From NCBI GenBank assembly GCA_014802105.1, contig JAAVCX010000012.1:16738-80737 (forward strand): a stretch of DNA of 64,000 nucleotides, read 5' to 3'. Position numbers and translations under genes: made by a program. The number at the start of each line of letters is the position of its first letter. The stretch's first letter is position 1. Positions 44,723 through 53,933 of this stretch are shown here, one piece after another. Below the pieces are notes generated by a model that was given only the letters and a program-made list of their open reading frames with translations, was not told where the DNA came from and did not search any database. The DNA is from Bacteroides sp. (GTDB lineage Bacteria; Bacteroidota; Bacteroidia; Bacteroidales; Muribaculaceae).

Positions 44723-46372
44723 CTATCTGAGCATCACGGCCGGGAGCGATGCAGCATTGGGCGAGCGTATCCTGAGTATACGGGCCACGGTTGGAGCCAC
44801 GGCCCGGGCGTCGACCGGCTCCACTATCTCCGAAGCGTCGAGTGTCGGGGCCAGTATATAGACGGGCGAGGAAGTGCTCTGCCATCTCACTACCGGGAGC
44901 TGGGCCTGGGAGGTTTCCTCGAGGTCGGCACCTTCGGGAGCATCGCTGATCTCCCAACCGGGATTGACACTGATGAGCACATCGCCGGCAAAGGCGGGAG
45001 TGATATTGCGCTGGAGGGCGGCGGGATCGTCGCCTGCACGGCGGCTGAGTATATCGTCGATGGTATAGACTTCGCTGACACCGCTCATCTTGGCAAGCAG
45101 CTCGGCACTCTGACGCCTGATCAGATCAGTGTCTATACCTCTTTCCTTGATCAGATCGGAGTTGAGATAGAAGAAGCGGTTATGATAGCCCTGCACCCAC
45201 TCGCCGTTGCCATAGATGGCTATGAGATACATGTTGAGCAGCGAGATCGCCTTGCGGGGCGAGAATTGTCCCGAGGGGATGTGCCAACGCTCCTCGTCGC
45301 GCTTGCCTCCCGAGGGAGCGGGAGTTCCGGCCACGAGCAGCAGAGTGTTTGACATGCCGGGGCCCTTTTCGATAGCCTGTATCAGCCTGGTTATGTCGCG
45401 GTCGAGCCTCAGGTAGGCGTCCATTGTCTCGATGCGGTTGTCGGCATCCCGACCATAGAGCCAGGGGGTGACATCGGCTGTCAGCGACACCATATCGGTG
45501 ACGCCACGGGTGCCGAGTTTATGCCCCTCGATATAGTCGGAGGCTATCGAGACAAGCTCCGAGGTGGCCAGAGGCGACCGTCCGTACATCTCGTAGCGGG
45601 CTTTCTCGCGTGCCGGAAATGTGTGGCGGAAGGGATAGAGTTTCTTATAGGCAGGCAGATCGGGATAACGCTCCAGAGCCATCGAAGGCTCCCAAGCCAT
45701 AGTGTCGATACGGGCGGCAAGGGTGAGACCCACATTGCGCCGCGAGATCGATGCCGGAGTCTCGGGATAATAGCGCGAAGTGACCCATCGGCCGTTGGTG
45801 TCATCGAGCCAGAAGCACGAATTGGCGGCATGCCCGGCAAGCAGTATGGCGCTCTGGGGGTCGGCCGACAGAGCGTGTACCTGTCCCAGACCGCCGTCGC
45901 TGATGCGCAGTTCGTCGGCCAGAGTCGATACCCTCAGAGGCTCGGGGGTGAGCTGGGTATAGCTGTAACTCCCGGCCAGCGACGGATCGAGCATCACGGG
46001 GTGCTGTCGGCGAGTCACGGGATCCCACACATTTTCTGAAGGGATGCCGTTGACGGCCGGCGACGACCCGGTCACGAGCATAGCCGTGGCGGCAGTAGCG
46101 TCGACACCCGGGCCAAAACCAACGTTGCGCAACGTGACACCCTCGGATATGAGTCGGTTGAAGCCCCCTTCACCCATATTGGAGCGGAGCAGGTCGACAT
46201 AATCGGCACTCAGACCCTCCACAAAGATGCCCACCACGAGAGTGGGGCGCGGAGCCGGACTCCCTGACGCCGAGGGGGTCTCGGCCGAAACTCGGGCGCT
46301 CAGCGTCACCATGCCGAGCAGCAGGGCACTCAGCAGGCGTGTATTCAGGGCTATGTTCTTACGTCGTTTCAT
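44723..46372 (-). CDS. Alkaline-phosphatase-superfamily protein lacking expected metal ligands
   Basis: A 549-residue exported protein (signal peptide ending RVSAE, about residue 31). It has the fold pattern of PafA-type phosphatases: VVGIFVEGLSADYVDLL in place of the usual metal-binding Asp (a Glu here), DATAATAMLVTGSSPAVNGI around the nucleophile region, and TLLLVAGTPAPSGG where PafA has a DHG motif. The middle SSTDYVGH-type motif is VSLTADVTPWLYG. The acidic and His ligands thus seem missing, which suggests a non-catalytic role. It abuts the DUF4105 gene with no gap and closes the mutL-ostA run. Confidence 0.85.
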   Translation of the reverse strand: MKRRKNIALNTRLLSALLLGMVTLSARVSAETPSASGSPAPRPTLVVGIFVEGLSADYVDLLRSNMGEGGFNRLISEGVTLRNVGFGPGVDATAATAMLVTGSSPAVNGIPSENVWDPVTRRQHPVMLDPSLAGSYSYTQLTPEPLRVSTLADELRISDGGLGQVHALSADPQSAILLAGHAANSCFWLDDTNGRWVTSRYYPETPASISRRNVGLTLAARIDTMAWEPSMALERYPDLPAYKKLYPFRHTFPAREKARYEMYGRSPLATSELVSIASDYIEGHKLGTRGVTDMVSLTADVTPWLYGRDADNRIETMDAYLRLDRDITRLIQAIEKGPGMSNTLLLVAGTPAPSGGKRDEERWHIPSGQFSPRKAISLLNMYLIAIYGNGEWVQGYHNRFFYLNSDLIKERGIDTDLIRRQSAELLAKMSGVSEVYTIDDILSRRAGDDPAALQRNITPAFAGDVLISVNPGWEISDAPEGADLEETSQAQLPVVRWQSTSSPVYILAPTLDASEIVEPVDARAVAPTVARILRIRSPNAASLPAVMLR

Positions 46373-47599
46373 TTATCGGAGTGACGCGGCGCTTGAGCGA
46401 CCGGTCGCAAGATACTTATATATTATAGTTAGACAGCGGATGGCCGTGGCTATCATCAGCGGAATGAAGGCCGGGTTGGGCGACTGCACTCCGCAGGCGA
46501 AGATCACCGCCAATGCTATCAGAAGTGCAAAGTTAACACTTTGATAGGTAAACTCCAAGCGACGGCCGTTTTTTAGCCAGGGAGCTACCGCTCCGATGAA
46601 GGCCGCAGGATTGAGCCAGAGATAGAGCCAGTTGGGCGACGTGGCCTCGTGGACCGACACAAATATCAGAAACGTGAGCACCAGTCCCTCGAGACCCGAG
46701 ATCGAGAACCACACTGTGTCAAACCATCTCGCTCCTCCCGGGCAACCTCTGAGCTGACCGACGCTCACCACCGCCGAGAGGATCATCACCACGAGGGCGA
46801 CAGCCATCGGTGTGAGCCACGGAGAGGTGGGCCCGGCGCTTACACAGGGACTCGATTCCGACCCCGAGAGATATCTGCGGCCGGTCACGGCCGGTGCGCC
46901 CGAGGGGAGAGTAGCTCCGGCCGTCATAGGTGCTAACAACAGAGGGGCGAAAGTGTTCTCGCGCTCACTGATAGGGCGGTCTATCCCACTGCCGAGAGCT
47001 GTGTCGATACCAAACTGATACCAGGGATAATTGACATGAAAATGTCTCATAACGTTGCGGAACGTCGACGAAGCCTCGTCCGACAGAGGCACAGGTGCAA
47101 GCCTCAGAGAGTCGCCTACAGCCTGCTCTATCACGGCCAGAGGTCGGGTTGCGCAGTTGTCGAGCACATAATTATATCGGTAGGTGCGGTTTTCGGGTCT
47201 GACGTTGTCGAGCACAATCTGAGTGACCCTTTCGGCCTGGATGGAATCAAGATTAAGATCGAGCTCGACCACCGGGCGCCCCTGGGCGGCGTATGCGTTG
47301 AGGAAATAAGTGGTCGGCGCGGCCGCGGCTATATAGTCGGTCTCGCCCTTTACGAACCGATACACGAAATTGGGCGAGTTGAAATCAAAGACACCCCAGT
47401 TGACCGTAAAGTCGCCATAGACCGGATGTATCACCCTGAGAGCAGCATGTCCCTCGAGCTCATAGATCTCCCTGCCGGCGTCACACACCAGCAACGACAC
47501 CCTCGGGGCCTCACCTCTGAGCTGTAGCGAGACGAGGATCATCATCAGGAGCGTCAAAATGTGTCCTGTAGGCAACAGTCTTTTCTTCAAGGTTTTCAT
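46373..47599 (-). CDS. DUF4105 membrane protein
   Basis: A 408-residue protein with a signal peptide or anchor (about residues 8-28). The N-terminal DUF4105 domain (YELEGHAALRVIHPVYGDFTVNWGVFDF, interrupted at its loop, then YRYNYVLDNCATRP) has a conserved His and Cys that resemble an NlpC/P60-like or LapB-type papain fold. Four to five C-terminal membrane segments follow from about residue 255. The start at 47599 overlaps the mutL stop by 4 bp; a long upstream in-frame extension overlaps mutL in another frame and was rejected. Function unknown. Confidence 0.87.
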   Translation of the reverse strand: MKTLKKRLLPTGHILTLLMMILVSLQLRGEAPRVSLLVCDAGREIYELEGHAALRVIHPVYGDFTVNWGVFDFNSPNFVYRFVKGETDYIAAAAPTTYFLNAYAAQGRPVVELDLNLDSIQAERVTQIVLDNVRPENRTYRYNYVLDNCATRPLAVIEQAVGDSLRLAPVPLSDEASSTFRNVMRHFHVNYPWYQFGIDTALGSGIDRPISERENTFAPLLLAPMTAGATLPSGAPAVTGRRYLSGSESSPCVSAGPTSPWLTPMAVALVVMILSAVVSVGQLRGCPGGARWFDTVWFSISGLEGLVLTFLIFVSVHEATSPNWLYLWLNPAAFIGAVAPWLKNGRRLEFTYQSVNFALLIALAVIFACGVQSPNPAFIPLMIATAIRCLTIIYKYLATGRSSAASLR

Positions 47600-49572
47600 C
47601 CGAGTATACGTTGGAATGTGTCGTCGGGGAGGATGGTGAGTATCTTCTTGCCGTCGGGAGCAAGAGTGGGCGAAGTGGAGCTGAAAAGCTCTGAGAGCAG
47701 CGAGTCGATCTCGTCGGAGCTGAGCGGCTGACCACGTCTGACGGCACCACTGCGGGCCATCGACAGCGCCACCTGCTCGCGCATAGCCCAATTGAGATCA
47801 AGACCGGTCTCGGTGACATTGTCGATCATGGCCAGAAGAGTCTCGCGTGGAGAACTCTCTGAGAGACGTGCCGGTATGCCGTCGACACTCCAGCGGTTCT
47901 CACCTCGGGGGGTCACCACAAAACCGAGACACTTCAAGGGTTCCCTGAGCTCGCTCATCACCGCGCTCTGGGAGGGCGAGAGTTCGAGTATTTCGGGAAA
48001 CATGGTAGCCTGAGGGGCAAATTCGGGTTGCTCGCCTTCGGCCCCGGTCTTGGCCATATACCTGTCGTAGAGCACTCTCAGGTGGGCTCGGTGCTGGTCG
48101 ATCACCATCAGGCCCTCGCGAGAGGAGGTGATGATATAACTGTTGCGATACTGCATGGCTCCGCCTCCGGGAGCCGTGGCCTCGAAAGGCAGGGCTCCGT
48201 CGCGGTGCTCAGGCGCGGGGACTGTAGCTCCGGCGGCCGTGTCAGACTCAACGGCGGGGAGAACAGCTCCCGACCCGGGCTCGGGGTCAAGCCCCTCGTC
48301 ACGCTTGCGCATGAAATCGTCATAGAGTTGCGCCCAGTCAGTGACAGGAGCTCTTAAAGAGCCTCTGAGAGAGCCTCCGGCGGTGTTTTCGCGAGGAGCG
48401 GCGACATGACGCCGGCCTGTCACTCCCGACTGGCCGAAAAACTCTGTGGCCGAGGGTACTGACTCGCCAAAGGGATTGTAACTTGGATCAATATCAATCT
48501 CGGGAGCAACCCTGTCCGACGGGTCGAAGACAGGTATCTCGGGCACATCGTTGTCACGGTTGAAGTCGAGAGACGGGCCCACATTAAATCGGCCCAGCGA
48601 GTCGCGTATGGCGGCAGTGAGTATCTGCCAGATACCCTGCTCGTTCTCAAACTTGATCTCGTTTTTTGTGGGGTGGATATTTACATCGATTGTCTCGGGA
48701 TCAACCCTGAGATTTATGAAATAGTTGGGCTGAGAGTCGGCCGGTATCAGATGTTCATAACATTGCATCACGGCCTTATGGAAATAGGGATGGCGCATGT
48801 TGCGGCCATTGACCATAAAGAACTGCAGGGGATTGCGTCGGCGTGCGTTCTCGGGCAGACCGACAAAGCCCTGTATGCCGACGATAGAAGTGTCGGTCTC
48901 GACGGGGATCAGCTGCTTGTCGAGATTTTTGCCGAAGAGATCACAGATACGCCTCTTGAAGGAGCCGTGCATCAGCGAGTGGACGGTGACATCGTTGCTC
49001 ACCAGAGTGAAATCCACGCCGGTATTCACAAGTGCCAGACGCTCAAACTCTCTCATGATAGCACTCATCTCCACGGTGTCTTTCTTGAGGAACTTCCGTC
49101 GGGCCGGCACATTGAAAAAGAGGTTTTTGACCATCATGTTTGACCCGGCCACACAGGCCTCGGGCTCCTGGCTCTCTACCTTGGAGCCATTGATGATCAG
49201 ACGAGTTCCCAACGTCGCTCCCCGCTTCATCGTGACAAGTTCGACCTGCGAGACTGCCGCGATCGAGGCCAAAGCCTCGCCGCGGAAACCCATGGTGTGG
49301 AGCGAGAACAGATCGGCAGCCTCAGTGATTTTACTCGTAGCATGACGTTCAAACGCCATGAGCGCGTCGGTGTCGCTCATGCCCGAACCATTATCGACCA
49401 CCTGTATCAGTGTACGGCCGGCATCCTTGAGCACAATAGTGATCGAGGTGGCTCCGGCATCGACCGAATTTTCGACAAGCTCCTTGATCACCGAGGCCGG
49501 ACGCTGTATCACCTCGCCGGCCGCTATCTGATTGGCCACGGAGTCGGGGAGGAGACGTATGATGTCACTCAT
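47596..49572 (-). CDS. mutL: DNA mismatch repair protein MutL
   Basis: A 658-residue protein with the GHKL ATPase motifs near the N-terminus: VKELVENSVDAGATSI, DNGSGMSDTDAL and GFRGEALASIAAV. The linker (about 350-470) is poorly conserved, and the C-terminal dimerisation domain is present. The endonuclease motif DQHA(x)2E is replaced by DQHRAHLRVLYD, and the CPHGRP-type Zn motif is absent, a form common in this phylum as far as I recall. Its start overlaps the OstA-like stop by 4 bp. Confidence 0.97.
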   Translation of the reverse strand: MSDIIRLLPDSVANQIAAGEVIQRPASVIKELVENSVDAGATSITIVLKDAGRTLIQVVDNGSGMSDTDALMAFERHATSKITEAADLFSLHTMGFRGEALASIAAVSQVELVTMKRGATLGTRLIINGSKVESQEPEACVAGSNMMVKNLFFNVPARRKFLKKDTVEMSAIMREFERLALVNTGVDFTLVSNDVTVHSLMHGSFKRRICDLFGKNLDKQLIPVETDTSIVGIQGFVGLPENARRRNPLQFFMVNGRNMRHPYFHKAVMQCYEHLIPADSQPNYFINLRVDPETIDVNIHPTKNEIKFENEQGIWQILTAAIRDSLGRFNVGPSLDFNRDNDVPEIPVFDPSDRVAPEIDIDPSYNPFGESVPSATEFFGQSGVTGRRHVAAPRENTAGGSLRGSLRAPVTDWAQLYDDFMRKRDEGLDPEPGSGAVLPAVESDTAAGATVPAPEHRDGALPFEATAPGGGAMQYRNSYIITSSREGLMVIDQHRAHLRVLYDRYMAKTGAEGEQPEFAPQATMFPEILELSPSQSAVMSELREPLKCLGFVVTPRGENRWSVDGIPARLSESSPRETLLAMIDNVTETGLDLNWAMREQVALSMARSGAVRRGQPLSSDEIDSLLSELFSSTSPTLAPDGKKILTILPDDTFQRILG

Positions 49573-51557
49573 GGCTCCACCTCCTCTTCTTCAGTATCAT
49601 CGACTGTCTCGGTTGTTTCGGAAGATCCGACCGATCCGGAATCATCATCCGGTGTATCCGGTGTATCTGTTGTATCGGATTTGTCCGATGTATCTGATGT
49701 GTCGGAGTTGTCTGGTGTGTCTGTCGGGTCGGCCGGGTCAGATGATTCAGCCGGCAGGGCCTGGACATCGGGAGGAGTTGTCGGTAGTGATTCGTCCTCT
49801 TCGACGGGCTGCTGCAATCCGGGTATCAAAGCCCCCTTGGGCACAGCCATCGGTTTGCCGAGCGCCTGACCTCTCATAGTCATGGCGTCCTTGCTCATGG
49901 ATCCGAGTATATTCTGCCGCGCAAGGTCGGCCATTTCAGCCGGATAGTCAAACACTTCCATAGGCTCCATAGGTCTCAGAGGGCCATACCAACGGAATTT
50001 TGGTAAAATATAAGAGGTGCGGCGCGCCAGATATAGGGGAGTTACCTTGCCGGTAGTTTCGGGCCACATCACGAGCTTGTCTATATCTCCATCGGTAAAG
50101 TCCACATTCATATAGGAACTCTCCGTGTAGGAAAACTTATTATAGGTCGAGTCGTTTTCCATCGGGAACATGATGGTCTGCACGTTGCCCTCGGCATAGA
50201 GACGGCGTATCGTGGTATCCTCCATCCACACAGTCATATCGCTTGCCGAGAGCTGATTGTAACAGTCTTCGGCGATGTGTTGGGACATGATGCCCATCTC
50301 GGGCAGACGGGCCCAGTCGGCGGTAGAGTCAGTGAGATGCACCCAGATGAGGTTACCGGCCACCTGCTTGTCGTCGGTCCACACTATCGGGTTGTAATAC
50401 ATATATAATATAGAGTCTCTCTCGACCATGCTCATGGAGTCGCAGAGTCCCTGGATGTCGCGACGGAAGAAGCGCACCCTGTGGAATATGTTGGTGATCT
50501 TGGTCGAGTCGGGGAGCTGATAGGCTGTGATGGTGTCGCCATGGAGATAGAGCGTATCGGTACGCGAATATTCCATAGCCAGTGCATTGCCGGTCACAAA
50601 CGCGCTGTCTTTCATCTCGTCATAGTACCCGTAGGCACCGCTGATGGCCGACTGATTGACCGAGTCGGTGAGCACCATGTGGCCGAACGCCTCGCCGAAA
50701 CCGCCCTGGCGGTCGTAGAACAGAGTATCGCCGGTCAGGGTGTTGCCACGGCGGGTGTGAACCACCGAGCGGTCATAGAGATCCGCCACACCGTCGCGGG
50801 TGTCATAGAGCCCCGAAGTCGAGGTGATCTCGCCGTCTTTGCTGACAATGAGGGTCTGACACATCAATTGGGCCACGGCGGTAGCCGTGTTGTAGGTGAG
50901 CGAGTCGGTATATATATGAAGCGTATCGTTGTCTGACGGGCCTGTCAGCTCCACATCGAGATAGAAGTAAGCGTCTTTGGTCGCAGGATAAAAGTAACCC
51001 TGGCGCGAGGTGAGCGTATTGGTCTTGTCGTCGAGCCTGCCGTCGGTCATATAGTAGCCTACATCGGCCCCCATGTCATAGAAACACACAGGAGTGGTCA
51101 GCGTCACGTCACGATTGATGAGCCTGACATTACCGCCGGGGGTCGCACGCAACTCGGCCAACTCGGTGAGTCCGTCGTAGTAGAGCTCGTCGGCATAGAC
51201 AAACAGAGTGTCGCCCTGCTCCATCCTGACGTTGCGGAAAGCCTCCAGCGACGAAGTTTCCTCATAGAAACGAGCCGAGTCACAGTACATGAACATGTCG
51301 CCCCTGCGAAACTGCACGTTACCCACAAGTATCTGGGCATCGGTGCCGTAGGGTTTGTCAAGAATATCTGCATGCTCGATAAACACGCGCCCCGGCTCGT
51401 GGCGGTCGGCCTGAGGTATCATAGGGCGTATGGGCTGGTCGGTGCCGGCGGCGGTCTTGGGAGCGGGGGGCGTCTGAGGATCGTCGGGAGTCTGGGCCAG
51501 CATGGCCGGCAGCGACACTACGGCTACGGCCAGCAACGGCAACAGCGGTGATTTCAT
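49569..51557 (-). CDS. OstA/LptA-like protein
   Basis: A 662-residue exported protein (signal peptide ending MLAQ, about residue 21). Residues about 50-330 have the repeating beta pattern of OstA/LptA domains (GNVQFRRGDMFMYCDSARFYEE, split at its turn; GYFYPATKDAYFYLD). Such proteins bridge LPS across the periplasm. The last 65 residues are almost only Asp, Ser, Thr, Pro and Glu, a disordered tail coded by DTSDTSD-like repeats. It lies 38 bp after the SurA-like gene, so outer-membrane biogenesis is the common theme. Confidence 0.88.
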   Translation of the reverse strand: MKSPLLPLLAVAVVSLPAMLAQTPDDPQTPPAPKTAAGTDQPIRPMIPQADRHEPGRVFIEHADILDKPYGTDAQILVGNVQFRRGDMFMYCDSARFYEETSSLEAFRNVRMEQGDTLFVYADELYYDGLTELAELRATPGGNVRLINRDVTLTTPVCFYDMGADVGYYMTDGRLDDKTNTLTSRQGYFYPATKDAYFYLDVELTGPSDNDTLHIYTDSLTYNTATAVAQLMCQTLIVSKDGEITSTSGLYDTRDGVADLYDRSVVHTRRGNTLTGDTLFYDRQGGFGEAFGHMVLTDSVNQSAISGAYGYYDEMKDSAFVTGNALAMEYSRTDTLYLHGDTITAYQLPDSTKITNIFHRVRFFRRDIQGLCDSMSMVERDSILYMYYNPIVWTDDKQVAGNLIWVHLTDSTADWARLPEMGIMSQHIAEDCYNQLSASDMTVWMEDTTIRRLYAEGNVQTIMFPMENDSTYNKFSYTESSYMNVDFTDGDIDKLVMWPETTGKVTPLYLARRTSYILPKFRWYGPLRPMEPMEVFDYPAEMADLARQNILGSMSKDAMTMRGQALGKPMAVPKGALIPGLQQPVEEDESLPTTPPDVQALPAESSDPADPTDTPDNSDTSDTSDKSDTTDTPDTPDDDSGSVGSSETTETVDDTEEEEVEP

Positions 51558-51595
51558 AAACTGACAGTCTTGGTAGAGTCTCGCGATGGGAGGTC

Positions 51596-52987
51596 TTACT
51601 TAGAGTTCTTGTTGCCCTTGATCCAACCCTTGTGGACGAAATCGCAGTTGCGCCAACCGTCCTCGATGCGCACATAAGTCTCTGCGATCTTGCTCTCCAC
51701 CCATTTCTCGAGTTTTTTCTGCTTCTGGTCGTTCTCGGCCATGGTCTTGATCAACTGATAGTCGTCGGCAAAGGTGGCACGATGGCCTTCATGTCGGGCC
51801 ACAAGCTTGACGAGCGCCACGATCTCCTGATTGGTCTTGGGGTCTTTCATGATGAAAGCCTGGGAGATCTGTCCCGGCTCCATATTATTGACCTGACGGG
51901 CCACCTCCTGGGGGAGTTCGGCCATCTCGAAGCGAGAGGTACCGTAGTTCTCCGAACTGCGGTCGCGCACCACCATGAGGCCACGGTTGTTACGGGTGTC
52001 CTTGTCCATCGACAGGGCTATAACGGCCTCTTCAAAAGGTATATCGTTCTGAGTGATGTCGGCACGCAGGGAGTCGAGACGTATCACAGCCTCCTCGAGA
52101 TCTTTCTCAGCCACACGAGGTCTCAGCAGTATGTGGCGGAAGTTGGCGCGGTCGCCGCGCTTCTCGATGAGCTGGATGATGTGATAGCCAAACTCGGTCT
52201 CCACCACCTTGCTAACCTTCTTGGGGTCATTGAGATTGAACGCCACGGCCGAGAACTCGGGCACGTATGTGGCACGGCCCTGAAAGCCGAGCTCGCCGCC
52301 ACGCGCTGCCGACACGGGGTCGTCGCTATAAAGGATGGCAAGCGTCGAGAACTCGCTTTCGCCGCGGGTGACACGGTCGGCATAGTCGCGCAGACGAGCC
52401 TTGACGTTCTCGATCTCCTCGCGGGGGATGGCCGGCGCGGCCGTGAGTATCTCGACCTCAACTTTACGGGGCACGTAAGGGATGGAGTCGGCCGGCAAAG
52501 CGTCGAAATACTTGCGCACATCACTGGGAGTAGCCTTGATGTCGCCGACTATCTTATCCTGCACCATATTGATGCGGCTGCTGTTGGTGCGCGATTCGCG
52601 CAGGCTCTGACGGATGCGGCTGATCGGCTTGCCAAACATCTGCTCAAGCTTCTCCACCGAACCGAGGTCGCTGACGTATGCGTTGATATACTGCTCGACT
52701 TCCTGATTGACCATCGAGGCCTGCACCTCCACGGTGTCGACATCGGCCTGATGCAGATAGAGCTTCTGGATAGCCAACTGCTCGGGTATCACACAGTAGG
52801 GATCGCCGTTGATAGCGATGTTATTAGAGAGCATCTGCTGATATGCCTCCTCTATCTCTGACTTCCAGATAGGCTGATCGCCTACGACCCAGGCCACTTC
52901 CTCGGCCGAATTGTCTATAGCCGCCATTGCTGCGGCCGCCCCGATGAGCGAGGCCATTCCTACCAATATAATATTCTTGATTTTCAC
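51596..52987 (-). CDS. SurA-like periplasmic peptidyl-prolyl isomerase
   Basis: A 463-residue exported protein (signal peptide about residues 1-22). It has an N-terminal chaperone-like domain and two parvulin-type (PpiC) domains: the first around 175-275 (GELGFQGRATYVPEFSAVAFNL, split at its loop; VVETEFGYHIIQL) and the second around 285-400 (FRHILLRP). It likely guides outer-membrane proteins, as SurA does. It is the first gene of the run ostA-mutL-DUF4105, with a -7 element about 65 bp upstream. Confidence 0.92.
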   Translation of the reverse strand: MKIKNIILVGMASLIGAAAAMAAIDNSAEEVAWVVGDQPIWKSEIEEAYQQMLSNNIAINGDPYCVIPEQLAIQKLYLHQADVDTVEVQASMVNQEVEQYINAYVSDLGSVEKLEQMFGKPISRIRQSLRESRTNSSRINMVQDKIVGDIKATPSDVRKYFDALPADSIPYVPRKVEVEILTAAPAIPREEIENVKARLRDYADRVTRGESEFSTLAILYSDDPVSAARGGELGFQGRATYVPEFSAVAFNLNDPKKVSKVVETEFGYHIIQLIEKRGDRANFRHILLRPRVAEKDLEEAVIRLDSLRADITQNDIPFEEAVIALSMDKDTRNNRGLMVVRDRSSENYGTSRFEMAELPQEVARQVNNMEPGQISQAFIMKDPKTNQEIVALVKLVARHEGHRATFADDYQLIKTMAENDQKQKKLEKWVESKIAETYVRIEDGWRNCDFVHKGWIKGNKNSK

Positions 52988-53051
52988 GCTGATTGGCTTA
53001 ATTTTGCAGGCCGGTCACGGCCCAAGGTAAATGACTGTTGATTTTAGCACC

Positions 53052-53059
53052 CAAAGTTA
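53052..53059 (-). promoter_or_regulatory. -7 element before the SurA-like gene
   Basis: TAACTTTG on the minus strand matches TAnnTTTG. It is divergent from the cytidylate-kinase-like promoter, with the two -7 elements 41 bp apart. Confidence 0.5.
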
Positions 53060-53076
53060 CGAAATTTTTGCGGTAA

Positions 53077-53108
53077 TTTGTCGACTTGCAATATTTTTTA
53101 TATTTTTG
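53077..53108 (+). promoter_or_regulatory. Promoter of the cytidylate-kinase-like gene
   Basis: TTTG at 53077-53080 and TATTTTTG at 53101-53108 are separated by 20 bp, a full consensus match. The predicted start near 53114-53115 coincides with the ATG, which suggests a leaderless transcript. Confidence 0.65.
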
Positions 53109-53113
53109 ACCCC

Positions 53114-53794
53114 ATGAAGAAGCCTCAGACCCCCCCGTTTGTCATCTCGGTAGGCCGCCAGTTTGGTAGCGGCGGCCGGGTGCTCGCCCAGGCTCTGGCC
53201 AAAGAGCTCGGCATCGATTATTACGACAAGGAACTGTTGATCAAAGCCGCCGACCACTCGGGCATCTCCCCCCGGTTTTTCGAGAAAAACGACGAGAAAT
53301 TCCCTTCGTTTCTCCAGGGTCTTTTCTCGTTCACCATGGGTGTCACCCCCATGTGCTACTACACCGGCACAGGCGCCATCACCGACGATTCGCTCTATAA
53401 AGCGGTCAGCGACTTCCTGCAATCCGAGTCAAAGAAAAATTCCTTTGTAGTAGTCGGTCGCACAGCCGACTACATCCTGCGCGATCATCCGCGGATGGTG
53501 AGCATATTTCTTCACGCGCCGATGGATGAGTGTGTGAAGCGCATCATGGGCCGCAGCAAGGATCTTACCCCCGAAAAGGCCGCCCAGATCGCCAAGCGCA
53601 CCAACAAATGGCGCTCTGAATACTACAACTTCTTCACCGACAAGGAGTGGGGACATGCCTCAAGTTATGATCTCACCATCGACACCTCGCGCGTCTCAAT
53701 TCCTCAGGCCGTAAGTCTCATCAAATCTTACCTGAGTATGCGCGGTCTGCTGGATGCCGAAGCAACCCCTGAAAACACCGGCGGAAACGCCTGA
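53114..53794 (+). CDS. Cytidylate kinase-like family protein
   Basis: A 226-residue protein with an N-terminal P-loop-like GRQFGSGGRVLAQALAKELG and the acceptor region YYDKELLIKAA of the cytidylate kinase-like family, which is distinct from the main Cmk. VVVGRTADYILRDHP and a C-terminal Arg-rich segment are also visible. The true substrate of this Bacteroidota group is not established. The ATG at 53114 was chosen because MKKPQTPPFVISVGRQFG starts the family. Convergent with the porin gene. Confidence 0.9.
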   Translation: MKKPQTPPFVISVGRQFGSGGRVLAQALAKELGIDYYDKELLIKAADHSGISPRFFEKNDEKFPSFLQGLFSFTMGVTPMCYYTGTGAITDDSLYKAVSDFLQSESKKNSFVVVGRTADYILRDHPRMVSIFLHAPMDECVKRIMGRSKDLTPEKAAQIAKRTNKWRSEYYNFFTDKEWGHASSYDLTIDTSRVSIPQAVSLIKSYLSMRGLLDAEATPENTGGNA

Positions 53795-53933
53795 ATGATT
53801 TTTCAGCCAGACACTCAGCCTTTTCCCGACAAGACATTCAGCCCCTTTCGCGCTACCGCGACATAATCGCGGCAGCCGGGTTCTGACACGCCCCACCCCT
53901 CGTTACTCATAGGCAAGCATGAGAGGTAGGAAA

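Noticed and set aside
47600-47791. N-terminal extension of the DUF4105 protein into mutL
   Set aside because: It is Arg/His-rich shadow sequence; the ATG at 47599 gives a signal peptide and a 4-bp overlap.
51632-52861. 409-residue plus-strand open frame opposite the SurA-like gene
   Set aside because: It is antisense to clear PpiC domains; its composition is rich in His, Leu and Gly as expected from a shadow frame.
53852-53876. Hairpin between the cytidylate-kinase-like and porin genes (CCGCGA/TCGCGG)
   Set aside because: It is a short stem with no T tract; it could be chance in G+C-rich sequence.
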